Of a stretch of 40,145 nucleotides of DNA, positions 25,883 to 34,279 are shown piece by piece. The translations under genes and the position numbers were made by a program. This DNA comes from Gammaproteobacteria bacterium (lineage in GTDB: Bacteria > Pseudomonadota > Gammaproteobacteria > Enterobacterales > Aeromonadaceae), in the NCBI GenBank assembly GCA_018222825.1, contig JAAEZO010000008.1, forward strand, positions 1 through 40,145, given 5' to 3'. Each line of letters starts with the position of its first letter. Within the stretch, counting starts at the first letter, position 1. Under the pieces are notes generated by a model that was given only the letters and a program-made list of their open reading frames with translations, had not been told where the DNA came from and ran no database searches.

Positions 25883-26524
25883 TTATTCTCCTTCAATTTC
25901 AAAATCGTCGGGCAGCGGGCGCAGCATGCCTTCGCGCTGAATAAAATGGATGATCTCGGCTACACCGTCGCCGCGCATCAGGTTGGTAAAGACGAAGGGC
26001 CGCTCGCCCCGCATCCGTTTGGCGTCCCGGTCCATCACCTCCAGCGAGGCGTTAACCATGGGGGCCAGATCGGTCTTGTTGATGATCAGCAGATCGGACT
26101 TGGTGATGCCCGGGCCGCCCTTGCGGGGAATCTTGTCACCGGCGCAAACGTCAATCACATAGAGCGTCAGATCCGACAGCTCGGGGCTGAAGGTGGCCGA
26201 CAGGTTGTCACCGCCGCTTTCCACCAGCACCAGCTCCAGATCCGGGTGCCGTTCTTGCAGGGTATCGATGGCCGCCAGATTCATGGAGGCATCTTCACGG
26301 ATGGCGGTATGCGGACAACCACCGGTTTCCACCCCCATGATGCGATCTTCGCTCAGCGCCTGATGACGCAGCAGAAACTCGGCATCTTCCCGGGTGTAAA
26401 TGTCGTTGGTGACCACCGCCAGGCTGTAGTGCTGGCGAAGGGCCAGACACAGCTGGCGCAACAGCGCGGTCTTGCCCGAGCCCACGGGCCCGCCCACGCC
26501 CACGCGCAAACATTGTGTTGTCAT
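25883..26524 (-). CDS. ureG: UreG urease accessory GTPase
   Basis: GTPase that powers nickel delivery to apo-urease in the UreDFG complex. It is 213 aa starting [12 protein letters not shown]. The P-loop GPVGSGKT is at residues 12-19, the nickel-binding CPH of this family is present in [15 protein letters not shown], then [15 protein letters not shown] and the guanine-specificity NKTD. The ATG at 26524 has GGAG six bases upstream; the frame stays open to 26569 but that part overlaps ureF. It starts 2 bp after the ureF stop. Confidence 0.97.
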   Translation of the reverse strand: MTTQCLRVGVGGPVGSGKTALLRQLCLALRQHYSLAVVTNDIYTREDAEFLLRHQALSEDRIMGVETGGCPHTAIREDASMNLAAIDTLQERHPDLELVLVESGGDNLSATFSPELSDLTLYVIDVCAGDKIPRKGGPGITKSDLLIINKTDLAPMVNASLEVMDRDAKRMRGERPFVFTNLMRGDGVAEIIHFIQREGMLRPLPDDFEIEGE

Positions 26525-26526
26525 GA

Positions 26527-27192
26527 TTAACTCCGAAATAAACGAGAATATTGGGTTTCGTGCAGGCAACTGGCCTGAACCTGTCCCGGCAGGCTCAACC
26601 CCAGCTGCTCATCGCTTAGGGTGGCTGCCAGCCGGTGGCTCTCGAGCAATGCCGGCTTCAGCAGCAGCAACAACCGCTGGGCCGCCGTCTGCCCCAGCGG
26701 CAGGGTTTTGCTGGCCACCGTCAGCTGGTTTTCCAGCCAGCTCCACAGCCAGCCCAGCGCCGCCCATGGCGGGCTCAGGCCCCAGTGGCGGGCCGCCAGG
26801 CTGTATACCGCCATAAAAGCCGGTTGGGGTGGCAGCGTGGAGACATCGAGCCCCTGCCCCTTGAGCAGCCGCGTCAGCGCCATGGCTTGTTGTTCGTCTT
26901 CAAACAGTAATTCGCGGGTTTCCCGGCTGGCACGCAGAAAATCGCTCCACATCGCCAGCTGCTCGCGGTCGCCCCGCGCGTCGGCATCCGCCAGCCGCAG
27001 CAATACCGGCACATCCAGATACGCCAGCCCTTGCAGCATACCGCCGAGCCAGCTCTGCAAATCGGCTTCATTCTTGACCCAACCGAGCTCAATCGCCGAT
27101 TCAAGACCGCTGGAGTAGGCAAAGGCCCCTATCGGCAGCGCCGGGCTCGACAGGTGCAACAGCGCCAGCAGCTGATCACCATCAGTGGTCAT
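26527..27192 (-). CDS. ureF: UreF urease accessory protein
   Basis: Helical adaptor that links UreD and UreG during nickel insertion. It is 221 aa, with the typical start [21 protein letters not shown], then [13 protein letters not shown] and a long helical body. The ATG at 27192 lies inside the histidine codons at the end of ureE, an 11 bp overlap. The frame remains open upstream in ureE, but those residues are nonsense for this family. Translation coupling to ureE is likely. Confidence 0.94.
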   Translation of the reverse strand: MTTDGDQLLALLHLSSPALPIGAFAYSSGLESAIELGWVKNEADLQSWLGGMLQGLAYLDVPVLLRLADADARGDREQLAMWSDFLRASRETRELLFEDEQQAMALTRLLKGQGLDVSTLPPQPAFMAVYSLAARHWGLSPPWAALGWLWSWLENQLTVASKTLPLGQTAAQRLLLLLKPALLESHRLAATLSDEQLGLSLPGQVQASCLHETQYSRLFRS

Positions 27193-27667
27193 GGCTGTGG
27201 CCTTGTCCGTGGCTATGGCTATGGCTATGGCTATGACCATGATGCCCCAGATAGGCACCGGACTCGGGATCGAAGGGGGCCGAGCCCGCTTCCAGCCGCA
27301 GGCCCAGATGCTCCGCCAGATGTTCCAGCACATGGTCGGGCTGAAACCGCAGCCAGCGCTCGCCCAGCTGCAGGGTGACATGGCGATTGCCCAGGTGATA
27401 ACAGGCGCGGGCAAAGCCGGCCCAGTCGTCGGCATGGGCGGTGATCACCGGCTCTTGCTCGGCCACCACTTCAAACACCCGGCCCTCTTCGCTTTGCAGT
27501 TTATCGCCCTGGGCCAGCACCTGACCCCGCTCCAGAAACAGCCCCAGCTCGGTGCCGTTATCACTGGTCGCCTTGAAGCGACCCTTCTGCCGAAGTTCAT
27601 AAGGCAGCGTCAGCCGGTCTTCGGCCGGGTGGTCGCTCTGACCCAGATTTTGGGTAATTCTCAACAT
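27182..27667 (-). CDS. ureE: UreE nickel metallochaperone with His-rich tail
   Basis: Dimeric nickel carrier that hands Ni to the UreDFG-urease complex. It is 161 aa. An N-terminal peptide-binding-like domain is followed by a nickel-binding domain with ITAHADDWAGFARACYHLGNRHV and FQPDHVLEHLAEHLGL. The C terminus has a His tail [20 protein letters not shown] with ten histidines. The tail is coded by near-perfect 6 bp repeats. AGGAG precedes the ATG. It follows ureC after a 139 bp gap that holds structured repeat copy A. Confidence 0.96.
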   Translation of the reverse strand: MLRITQNLGQSDHPAEDRLTLPYELRQKGRFKATSDNGTELGLFLERGQVLAQGDKLQSEEGRVFEVVAEQEPVITAHADDWAGFARACYHLGNRHVTLQLGERWLRFQPDHVLEHLAEHLGLRLEAGSAPFDPESGAYLGHHGHSHSHSHSHGQGHSHDH

Positions 27668-27690
27668 TGACGGCTCCTGTAGTGTGGAGA

Positions 27691-27793
27691 CGGTGACAGG
27701 AAACCGCTAAGCCGACCGTGACATGCCACGGATGGCATGTCCGAGCGTACATGGATGTATCTACCGCGTGTCGGCGTGCGGTTCCTGCCACCG
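27691..27793 (+). repeat. Structured repeat, copy A, between ureC and ureE
   Basis: Outer stem of about 16 bp pairs CGGTGACAGGAAACCGC (27691-27707) with GCGGTTCCTGCCACCG (27778-27793), one mismatch and one bulge. Inside it are GCCGACC / GTCGGC, an 8 bp hairpin ACATGCCA / TGGCATGT (27721-27728 with 27733-27740), and the conserved GAGCGTACATGGATGTAT, five variable bases, GCGTGTCGG. It lies inside the urease operon, so on the minus-strand mRNA its complement would be transcribed. Confidence 0.82.
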
Positions 27794-27806
27794 GCTGTCC
27801 TCATCA

Positions 27807-29513
27807 TTAAAACAACATATACAGCTGTGCCAGCGGCAGTACTTCGGCCGGCTCACACGTCAGCAGTTCGCCATCACACCGCACCTCGTAGGTCTGGGCA
27901 TCCACTTCCAAATGCGGGGTGGCGTCGTTATGGATCATGTCCTGCTTGCGGATATTGCGGGTGTTGCGGCAGGCCACCAGCCGGCGACTCAGCCCCAGCT
28001 CACCGGCCAGATCCCGTTTCAGCGCCGCCTGACTGACAAAGGTCAGACTGGTGGCGGCGGCCGCCAGCCCCTGGGCCCCAAACATGGGCCGGTAGTGCAC
28101 CGGCTGGGGGGTGGGAATGGAGCCGTTGATATCGCCCATGGGCGCATAGGCGATGGCGCCGCCCTTGAGGATAAGCGCCGGCTTGATGCCGAAAAAGGCC
28201 GGGTTCCACAACACCAGATCGGCCAGCTTGCCCACTTCCACCGAGCCCACCTCGTGAGCGACGCCGTGAGTAATGGCCGGATTGATGGTGTATTTGGCGA
28301 TATAACGCTTGGCGCGAAAATTGTCACAACCCAGAGCCTGGTCTTCGGGCAACAGGCCGCGCTGCTGTTTCATCTTATGGGCGGTCTGCCAGCTGCGGCA
28401 CACCACTTCGCCTACCCGCCCCATGGCCTGACTGTCGGAAGAGATCATCGAGATCACCCCCAAGTCCTGCAGAATATCTTCGGCGGCGATGGCCTCCTTG
28501 CGAATACGGGAGTCGGCAAAGGCCACATCTTCGGGAATATTCGGGTCCAGGTGGTGGCACACCATCAGCATGTCCAGATGCTCGTCCACGGTATTGACCG
28601 TGTAGGGCCGGGTCGGATTGGTGGACGACGGCAACACGTTGGGCAGGCTGCAGGCCTTGAGGATATCCGGCGCATGACCGCCGCCGGCGCCTTCGGTGTG
28701 ATAGGTATGAATGGTGCGGCCCTTGAACGCCGCCAGGGTGTCATCCACGAAGCCGGACTCGTTAAGGGTGTCGGAATGAATGGCAATCTGCACGTCGTAT
28801 TCTTCCGCCACCGACAGGCAGCAGTCGATGGTGGCCGGCGTCGAGCCCCAGTCTTCGTGCAGCTTGAGGCCCATGGCCCCCGCATCCAGCTGCTCGCGCA
28901 GCGGCCCGGGCTGACTGGCGTTGCCCTTGCCGAGAAAGCCGAAGTTCATCGGAAGCTGGTCGGTGGCCTGCAGCATGCGGGCCAGGTGCCAGGCCCCCGG
29001 GGTACAGGTGGTCGCCTTGCTACCGGTGGCCGGGCCTGTGCCGCCGCCAATCATGGTGGTAATGCCGGAGCAGATGGCCTCTTCTATCTGTTGCGGGCAG
29101 ATGTAATGAATATGGGAGTCCACCCCCCCGGCGGTGAGGATCATGCCCTCACCGGCAATCACTTCGGTGCAGGCACCGAGGTTGATGGTCACGCCATCCT
29201 GAATGTCCGGATTACCGGCCTTGCCGATGGCAGCAATGCGACCCTTGTTGAGGCCGACATCGGCCTTGACGATACCCCAGTGATCCAGGATCAGAGCATT
29301 GGTGATCACCGTGTCCACGGTGTCGGCATCGCCGAGCTGGCTCTGGCCCATGCCGTCGCGAATCACCTTGCCGCCGCCAAAGGTCACTTCGTCACCGTAG
29401 CGGCTGTAATCCCGCTCGACCTGAATCCACAAGTCGGTGTCGGCCAGCCGGATTCGATCGCCGGTGGTGGGGCCGTACATGTCCGCATAGGCGGTGCGGC
29501 TGATCTTACTCAT
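27807..29513 (-). CDS. ureC: Urease alpha subunit UreC
   Basis: Catalytic subunit that hydrolyses urea to ammonia and carbamate with a di-nickel centre. It is 568 aa. Every catalytic residue is at the classical Klebsiella position: His134 and His136 in DSHIH, carbamylated Lys217 in GLKLHEDWG, His246, His272, Cys319 and flap His320 in VCHHLD, and Asp360. GGGAGG precedes the ATG at 29513, which overlaps the ureB stop by 8 bp. No sign of decay. It is part of ureDABC. Confidence 0.99.
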   Translation of the reverse strand: MSKISRTAYADMYGPTTGDRIRLADTDLWIQVERDYSRYGDEVTFGGGKVIRDGMGQSQLGDADTVDTVITNALILDHWGIVKADVGLNKGRIAAIGKAGNPDIQDGVTINLGACTEVIAGEGMILTAGGVDSHIHYICPQQIEEAICSGITTMIGGGTGPATGSKATTCTPGAWHLARMLQATDQLPMNFGFLGKGNASQPGPLREQLDAGAMGLKLHEDWGSTPATIDCCLSVAEEYDVQIAIHSDTLNESGFVDDTLAAFKGRTIHTYHTEGAGGGHAPDILKACSLPNVLPSSTNPTRPYTVNTVDEHLDMLMVCHHLDPNIPEDVAFADSRIRKEAIAAEDILQDLGVISMISSDSQAMGRVGEVVCRSWQTAHKMKQQRGLLPEDQALGCDNFRAKRYIAKYTINPAITHGVAHEVGSVEVGKLADLVLWNPAFFGIKPALILKGGAIAYAPMGDINGSIPTPQPVHYRPMFGAQGLAAAATSLTFVSQAALKRDLAGELGLSRRLVACRNTRNIRKQDMIHNDATPHLEVDAQTYEVRCDGELLTCEPAEVLPLAQLYMLF

Positions 29514-29826
29514 GGGTCCCTCCCAACGGGCCCATCACCTCACCTCGAAAACCATAGACCCTGCGCTTTCCACCCAGCGCCACCAGGCTCACGGTACGAT
29601 GTTGCCCCGGCTCGAAACGCACGGCGGTGCCGGCGGCAATGTCCAGCCGAAAGCCACGCGCCAGCTCACGGTCCAGGCTGAGTGCCGGATTGACCTCGGC
29701 AAAGTGATAATGCGAGCCCACCTGTATGGGCCGGTCGCCGGTGTTGGCGACGCTGAGTGTGCGCCGTTCGCGGCCGGCGTTGAGCTCGATGTCGCCCGCG
29801 GCCAGTTGAATTTCTCCCGGAATCAT
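29506..29826 (-). CDS. ureB: Urease beta subunit UreB
   Basis: Structural beta subunit of the (alpha beta gamma)3 urease. It is 106 aa starting [19 protein letters not shown]. The family motifs [17 protein letters not shown] and [16 protein letters not shown] are present. The ATG at 29826 has AGGA about six bases upstream. The frame stays open far upstream through ureA, but that extension overlaps ureA and is not real. It overlaps ureC by 8 bp. Confidence 0.97.
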   Translation of the reverse strand: MIPGEIQLAAGDIELNAGRERRTLSVANTGDRPIQVGSHYHFAEVNPALSLDRELARGFRLDIAAGTAVRFEPGQHRTVSLVALGGKRRVYGFRGEVMGPLGGTHE

Positions 29827-29834
29827 CTCGTTTC

Positions 29835-30137
29835 CTATTGAATGGGATCGTGCAGGGTCACCAGTTTGGTGCCGTCGGGAAAGGTGGCTTCTACCTGCAC
29901 CTCGTGCACCAGCTCGGCAACGCCGTCCATCACCTGCTCCCGGCTCAGCCAGTTGCGGCCCTCGCCCATCAGCTCGGCCACGGTGCGCCCGTCGCGCGCC
30001 CCTTCCATGATGGCGGCCGACAGATAAGCCACCGACTCGGGATAATTCAGCTTCAACCCCCGGGCCAGACGGCGCTCGGCCAGCAGGGCGGCGGTAAACA
30101 GCAGCAGCTTGTCCTTTTCTCTTGGACTCAATTCCAT
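29835..30137 (-). CDS. ureA: Urease gamma subunit UreA
   Basis: Small structural subunit of urease, exactly the usual 100 aa. It starts [20 protein letters not shown], with [20 protein letters not shown] and [20 protein letters not shown] as family signatures. GAGG lies seven bases before the ATG. It is separate from ureB, as in most bacteria, and starts 9 bp after ureD. Confidence 0.98.
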   Translation of the reverse strand: MELSPREKDKLLLFTAALLAERRLARGLKLNYPESVAYLSAAIMEGARDGRTVAELMGEGRNWLSREQVMDGVAELVHEVQVEATFPDGTKLVTLHDPIQ

Positions 30138-30146
30138 CTTTTTTCC

Positions 30147-31013
30147 TCAGGTCAGCCAGATACGGGGAATACAGGCCGGGCGTGCCAGCAATAGTGGACG
30201 GATCAGCGCCCAGGCCTGCCACATGCCGTCGCGGCAGCGATTCATGTCATCGCCCAGATAGCGCACCAGCAGCACGCCCAGCCGTTCGGTCACGGTAAAA
30301 TCGGGGCTGGGCAGCGCCTCACGCAATGCCGTGTTCAGCGCCTCATTCAGTCCGGGTCCACTCGCCAGCAAGGTGCCGAATACACACCCACCTGCCAGCC
30401 CCACCCGGCTGCGGCGAATGTCGGTGTCACCGTTCAATTGCAGCCGTTCATTGAGCAGCATGCGCCCATCGCGCCACAGGCGAATGCGCTGGCTCAGGCT
30501 ACCCTCATCAAATATTTCGCCGGCAGCGGGACGACCCAGACAAACCAGATCCCAGCCGATAAAACGGGCATCGCGACTCAGCTCGATGCGAGTATCCAGC
30601 ACCGCATTGGCACCGCGATAGACGATGGTTTCCTGGGGTAGCCATTCGCATTCGGCGTTATCACTCAGTTGCAACAATACCGACTGCCCCTGAGCCACAC
30701 CGTCGCTGTCCCGGCCGTAGATTTTTCCCGCCGAGGGAATGGTCAGCAGACTCTGGCTGCCGGCCTCGGCGGCTACCTCGATATGCAAGCGATCGCCGGA
30801 TACCAGACCACCGGGCGGATGCAGCACATAAAGATGACAGACACCGCCTTCCGGATAAAAAGGCCGCTGAATGCGCAGGGGACCGGCAAACACCAGTTTT
30901 TTGAGCCGGGTCTTGCCCGCCGCCGGCACCAGCCGAAGCTTGAGGTGCGCCCGCCACTCGCGATCGGGCCCGTAGCCACGGGTTGCAAGAGTCGGCGCAT
31001 CACTGAAAGTCAT
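30147..31013 (-). CDS. ureD: UreD urease accessory protein
   Basis: First accessory protein to bind apo-urease; it forms the nickel tunnel with UreF. The body is typical: [19 protein letters not shown], then [22 protein letters not shown], and the conserved end PRIWLT. The start is uncertain. The frame is open to 31046, with ATGs at 31034 and 31013 and none with a good ribosome site. The sigma-54 promoter upstream predicts an RNA start near 31041, which excludes the 31046 start and leaves only about 7 nt before 31034. I therefore chose 31013, giving 288 aa ([15 protein letters not shown]). Confidence 0.88.
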   Translation of the reverse strand: MTFSDAPTLATRGYGPDREWRAHLKLRLVPAAGKTRLKKLVFAGPLRIQRPFYPEGGVCHLYVLHPPGGLVSGDRLHIEVAAEAGSQSLLTIPSAGKIYGRDSDGVAQGQSVLLQLSDNAECEWLPQETIVYRGANAVLDTRIELSRDARFIGWDLVCLGRPAAGEIFDEGSLSQRIRLWRDGRMLLNERLQLNGDTDIRRSRVGLAGGCVFGTLLASGPGLNEALNTALREALPSPDFTVTERLGVLLVRYLGDDMNRCRDGMWQAWALIRPLLLARPACIPRIWLT

Positions 31014-31051
31014 AAGCAGAGCCGTTGTTATCATGCAAGTACACAATCCAA

Positions 31052-31068
31052 CGCAAAATCAGGGCCAA
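31052..31068 (-). promoter_or_regulatory. Sigma-54 promoter of the urease operon
   Basis: Read leftwards, TTGGCCCTGATTTTGCG. It has GG, exactly 10 bp, then GC, the invariant -24/-12 spacing, and matches TGGCAC-N5-TTGC in nine of ten specified bases. The predicted start is near 31041. With the IHF site and two NtrC-like sites upstream it forms a complete nitrogen-regulated promoter. Confidence 0.78.
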
Positions 31069-31086
31069 CTATGAAATAGCCTTTAA

Positions 31087-31099
31087 AATCAATTTATTA
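31087..31099. promoter_or_regulatory. IHF-like site in the urease promoter
   Basis: Plus strand AATCAATTTATTA fits the IHF consensus WATCAA-N4-TTR without mismatch, inside an A/T-rich tract. It is centred about 52 bp before the predicted sigma-54 start, between promoter and activator sites, where IHF bends DNA in such promoters. Confidence 0.65.
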
Positions 31100-31151
31100 A
31101 TTAAAAAAACACCCTCAAGAAGAAACCTGAACCGAGAGACAGGTGCGAAGA

Positions 31152-31168
31152 CTCACCATCACGGTGCA
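31152..31168 (-). promoter_or_regulatory. NtrC-like site 1 (proximal) of the urease promoter
   Basis: Read leftwards, TGCACC, GTGAT, GGTGAG, ten of twelve matches to the NtrC consensus TGCACC-N5-GGTGCA. Its centre is about 119 bp before the predicted start, close to the -108 of glnAp2. Confidence 0.65.
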
Positions 31169-31182
31169 ACAAGCAGGGCAAG

Positions 31183-31199
31183 CTTGCCAATATGGTGCA
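31183..31199 (-). promoter_or_regulatory. NtrC-like site 2 (distal) of the urease promoter
   Basis: Read leftwards, TGCACC, ATATT, GGCAAG. One half-site is perfect and the other is poor (eight of twelve overall). The centre is 31 bp upstream of site 1, three helical turns, almost the spacing of the two glnAp2 enhancer sites. It overlaps a 12 bp palindrome GGCAAGCTTGCC at 31177-31188. Confidence 0.5.
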
Positions 31200-31202
31200 A
31201 TC

Positions 31203-31238
31203 AGCGGGTTCCCCCTCGGGGAAGACTCGGTCACCGCT
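31203..31238. other. Extended hairpin upstream of the urease control region
   Basis: TTCCCC / GGGGAA around CTC (31209-31223) lies inside a wider AGCGG / CCGCT pairing. It lies between the prpD terminator and the NtrC-like sites. No T-tract is present; the role is unknown. Confidence 0.35.
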
Positions 31239-31264
31239 ATCTCTCAGAGCATAGGCCTCAATAA

Positions 31265-31288
31265 CAAAAAAGGCCCCACAAGGGGGCC
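31265..31288 (-). terminator. Rho-independent terminator of the prp operon
   Basis: Read leftwards, GGCCCC, a short loop and GGGGCC are followed by six T. It stands about 65 bp past the prpD stop and separates prpBCD from the urease control region. Confidence 0.85.
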
Positions 31289-31353
31289 AAGGCACTGATC
31301 ACGCGTAACAAGCCGGACTGAAGCGAACATTCGGCTCATGGTCTGGCTAAGGC

Positions 31354-32805
31354 TCAGTTAATCACCAACAACGCCATGAATTCGTTAACCGGAGTTGCCT
31401 CAAGCCGCTGCCGATCGAGGCACAATGCCAGAATCTGCCGACAGCGCGCCGGCGGAAAACGGGTTTGCAGGTTGCGCATGAACTTCTGCTCCAGCACCGG
31501 TATCGCCTCGCTCCGGCGGCGGCGATGCCCGATGGGATACTCCACTTCTACCTTGTCGGTGTGACTGCCGTCCGTAAAGAACACCTGAATGGCGTTGGCG
31601 ATGGAACGCTTGTCGGCTTCAAGGTATTCGGCGCTGTAGCGCGGCTCTTCCACTATGTCCATTTTGTTGCGCAGGATATCGATACGGGGATCGGCGCGGT
31701 GAAAGTCGTCTTCATAGTGTTCTGCCGCCAGATCGCCATAAAGCATCGGCACCGCCACCATGTACTGCAGGCAATGATCCCGGTCCGCCGGGTTGGCAAG
31801 TGGGCCCTCCTTGGAAATAATGCGAATGGCCGACTCGTGGGTACGGATTTGAATTCGGTCGATGTCTTCGAGCCGGTCCTTCACCTGCGGGTGCAACTGC
31901 ACCGCACATTCCACCGCAGTCTGGGCATGAAACTCGGCGGGAAAACTGAGCTTGAACAGCACGTTTTCCATCACGTAGCTGCCAAAGGGCTGATTGACCT
32001 GAAGGCTCTTGCCCTTGAACAGCACGTCATAAAAACCCCACTGGGGCGCCGTGAGTACCGAAGGCAGCCCCATCTCGCCCTTCATGGTGATCATGGCCAG
32101 TCGCACCGCGCGGCCGGTGGCATCCCCCGCCGCCCAGGATTTTCGCGAGCCGGCGTTGGGCGCATGACGATAGGTCCGCAGGGCGCCGCCGTCGGCCCAA
32201 GCCTGCGACAGGGCATCGATAATCTGCTCGCGATTGCCGCCCAGCATCCGGGTGATGACGGCGGTGGAGGCCACACGCACCAGCAGCACATGATCCAGCC
32301 CCACCCGGTTGAAACTGTTTTCCAGCGCCAGCACGCCCTGAATTTCGTGAGCCTTGATCATGGCGGTGAGCACGTCACGCATGGTGAGGGGCGGCTTGCC
32401 CTCGGCTACCGCCACCCGGCTCAGGTAATCGGCGATGGCGAGAATGCCCCCCAGATTATCCGACGGATGGCCCCACTCGGCTGCCAGCCAGGTGTCGTTG
32501 AAGTCCAGCCAGCGGATAAGGCAGCCGATGTTGAAGGCGGCAGTCACCGGATCCAGCTCGTGGGAGGTGCCGGGCACCCGGGCGCCGTGTTGCACCCTGG
32601 TGCCCGGCACCAAGGGCCCCAGATGCTTGGTGCATTCGGGAAAGCGCAACGCGAGCAAACCACAGCCCAGGGTATCGGCCAGGCAGTGCCGGGCGGTGTG
32701 ATAGGCCTCATCCGAGATGATCTCGGTATCGGCCACATAGTCGGCAATGGTAACCAGTAATTGATCGGGCTCAGGTCTCTGGTTCAGATCAACATTGGTG
32801 ATCAT
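31354..32805 (-). CDS. prpD: 2-Methylcitrate dehydratase PrpD
   Basis: Dehydrates 2-methylcitrate to 2-methyl-cis-aconitate in propionate catabolism. It is 483 aa, equal to the E. coli enzyme, with very high resemblance: [20 protein letters not shown], the [14 protein letters not shown] stretch, and [20 protein letters not shown]. The start at 32805 (MITNVDLN) has AAGGA seven bases upstream and is preferred over one five codons earlier. It is the last gene of prpBCD, 361 bp after prpC, and that gap holds two structured repeats. No acnD or prpF is next to it, so this is the PrpD-type pathway. Confidence 0.97.
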   Translation of the reverse strand: MITNVDLNQRPEPDQLLVTIADYVADTEIISDEAYHTARHCLADTLGCGLLALRFPECTKHLGPLVPGTRVQHGARVPGTSHELDPVTAAFNIGCLIRWLDFNDTWLAAEWGHPSDNLGGILAIADYLSRVAVAEGKPPLTMRDVLTAMIKAHEIQGVLALENSFNRVGLDHVLLVRVASTAVITRMLGGNREQIIDALSQAWADGGALRTYRHAPNAGSRKSWAAGDATGRAVRLAMITMKGEMGLPSVLTAPQWGFYDVLFKGKSLQVNQPFGSYVMENVLFKLSFPAEFHAQTAVECAVQLHPQVKDRLEDIDRIQIRTHESAIRIISKEGPLANPADRDHCLQYMVAVPMLYGDLAAEHYEDDFHRADPRIDILRNKMDIVEEPRYSAEYLEADKRSIANAIQVFFTDGSHTDKVEVEYPIGHRRRRSEAIPVLEQKFMRNLQTRFPPARCRQILALCLDRQRLEATPVNEFMALLVIN

Positions 32806-32872
32806 GATGTGTTCCTTCAAATCAGCGGTGTTACTGGATAATGTGGCTTGCTGGAAAAGCTGCCGAGTCGGC

Positions 32873-32966
32873 CAAAGGGTCTGCTCAGTCGACGCGCTAT
32901 CAATAAATCCATGTACGCTCTCCGTTTCGTCCCTGAAACGAAAGGTCGGCGGAGCAACTCCCTTCG
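32873..32966 (-). repeat. Structured repeat, copy D (inverted), between prpC and prpD
   Basis: Read leftwards it begins with CGAAGGG and TGCTC, then GCCGACC, a hairpin TTCGTTTC / GAAACGGA (C to T change tolerated as a G-U pair), the conserved GAGCGTACATGGATTTAT, five variable bases, GCGCGTCGAC, and closes with GAGCA and CCCTTTG. The 8 bp inner stem is nearly that of copy C, 13.8 kb away and in opposite orientation. Confidence 0.8.
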
Positions 32967-33040
32967 TCCTCCTTCGAGCTTCACATCACCTGCTGGTGAT
33001 GCCAACACCGAACTCCGGCGTCAAAAAGAGGCGGCAGGGA

Positions 33041-33121
33041 TTGCCTCTGCCGACCATCACATGCCATGGATGGCATGTGTGAGCTTACAGGGAGGTACTT
33101 GTAGCGTGTCGGAGGAGGCAA
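33041..33121 (+). repeat. Structured repeat, copy B, between prpC and prpD
   Basis: Outer stem TTGCCTC (33041-33047) with GAGGCAA (33115-33121), then GCCGACC, hairpin ACATGCCA / TGGCATGT (33059-33066 with 33071-33078), GAGCTTACAGGGAGGTAC, five variable bases, GCGTGTCGG. Side hairpins GAGGC...GCCTC flank it on both sides (from 33029 and to 33133). It differs from copy A in the outer stem but keeps the pairing. It lies about 75 bp from copy D in opposite orientation. Confidence 0.78.
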
Positions 33122-33166
33122 CCCGGTTGCCTCTTTCACGCGATAACAAACCGGCAGGCTGTCGGC

Positions 33167-34279
33167 TCACCGTTTCTCTATCGGTATCCACTCTTGGGGG
33201 GGCGGGCCCACATAATCGGCATTGGGCCGAATGATACGGTTATGGGCCCGCTGCTCCATGATGTGTGCCGTCCAGCCGGTGACCCTACTGAGAACGAAAA
33301 TCGGGGTGAACAGCTTGGTCGGTATGCCCATGAAGTGATAGGCGCTGGCATGATAGAAGTCGGCGTTGGCGAACAGTTTTTTCTCCCGCCACATCACCTC
33401 CTCTACTCGCTCCGAAATCGGATACAACACTCGATCGCCCGCCGCTTCACTCAGCTTTTTGGCCCAGGGTTTGATCAGCGCATTGCGCGGATCCTTCACC
33501 GTATACACCGCATGACCGAAGCCCATGACTTTCTCTTTACGCTTGAGCATCTCCAGCAGCGCGGCCTCGGCTTCATCCGGCCCGCTCCACTGCTCTATCA
33601 TCGCCATCGCCGCCTCGTTGGCGCCGCCATGCAGCGGGCCGCGCAGGGTGCCGATGGCGGCGGTCACCGCCGAATGCAGATCGGTGAGGGTCGAGGCACA
33701 GACCCGTCCGGCAAAGGTAGAGGCGTTGAATTCATGCTCCGCATACAGCACCAGCGAGCAGTTCATCACCCGTACATCAAGCTCGGGCGGGGCTTCGCCG
33801 CGCAACATATGCAGAAAATGGCCGCCGAGGCTGTCGTCCTCGAGGGCGGTGTCGATACGCACGCCGTCGTGCGCATAGCGATACCAGTAGCAGAGCATCG
33901 AGGGCAGCAGCGACAGCAGGCGTTCGGCCGCCTCCTGCTGTTCGCCGAACTTGTGTTCGGTTTCCAGGTTGCCAAGCACGGAGCAACCCGTACGCAGCAC
34001 ATCCATCGGATGCGCCGACGCCGGTATCAGTTCAAGCACGGTACGCAACGCCGCCGGCAGACCACGATTGGCGCGCAGCCGTGCCTTGAAGGCATCCAGC
34101 TCCCCTTTATTGGGCAGATAGCCCTTCAGCAGCAGAAAAGCCACCTCTTCGAATTGGGCATGAGCGGCCAGATCGGCAATATCATAACCGCGATAGGTCA
34201 GCCCTGAGCCGGTCTTGCCCACGGTGCACAGGGCCGTCTGGCCGGCGGTCTGGCCGCGTAATCCTTCGGCGTTAGTCAT
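33167..34279 (-). CDS. prpC: 2-Methylcitrate synthase PrpC
   Basis: Condenses propionyl-CoA with oxaloacetate to 2-methylcitrate; a citrate synthase homologue. It is 370 aa. Catalytic regions are visible: [12 protein letters not shown] (first active-site His) near residue 213, [13 protein letters not shown] (second His) near 250, and the C-terminal arginine-rich [18 protein letters not shown]. The ATG at 34279 has a perfect AAGGAGG upstream; a start seven codons earlier is inside prpB. It overlaps the prpB stop by 8 bp. Confidence 0.97.
   Translation of the reverse strand: MTNAEGLRGQTAGQTALCTVGKTGSGLTYRGYDIADLAAHAQFEEVAFLLLKGYLPNKGELDAFKARLRANRGLPAALRTVLELIPASAHPMDVLRTGCSVLGNLETEHKFGEQQEAAERLLSLLPSMLCYWYRYAHDGVRIDTALEDDSLGGHFLHMLRGEAPPELDVRVMNCSLVLYAEHEFNASTFAGRVCASTLTDLHSAVTAAIGTLRGPLHGGANEAAMAMIEQWSGPDEAEAALLEMLKRKEKVMGFGHAVYTVKDPRNALIKPWAKKLSEAAGDRVLYPISERVEEVMWREKKLFANADFYHASAYHFMGIPTKLFTPIFVLSRVTGWTAHIMEQRAHNRIIRPNADYVGPPPQEWIPIEKR

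Noticed and set aside
26527-27435. A 302-residue UreF
   Set aside because: The first 81 residues are ureE read out of frame; the family start pattern begins at 27192.
27723-29681. A 652-codon open frame on the plus strand opposite ureC
   Set aside because: It is antisense to a urease subunit whose every catalytic residue is in place. No ribosome site or recognisable domain supports it.
29506-30222. A 238-residue extended UreB, or a fused UreA-UreB
   Set aside because: The extra N-terminal part is ureA read in the wrong frame. UreB starts at 29826 with its own ribosome site, and ureA is a complete separate gene.
31141-31260. A riboswitch in the urease leader (glycine, thiamine or guanidine type)
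   Set aside because: Fragments such as CTCTGAGAG recall riboswitch cores, but the other conserved parts are missing and the segment lies upstream of the predicted sigma-54 start, so it would not be transcribed with ureD. NtrC-like sites explain it better.
31101-31295. A 64-codon minus-strand frame between prpD and ureD
   Set aside because: It covers the prpD terminator, a hairpin and the NtrC-like sites; the peptide has no family and no ribosome site.
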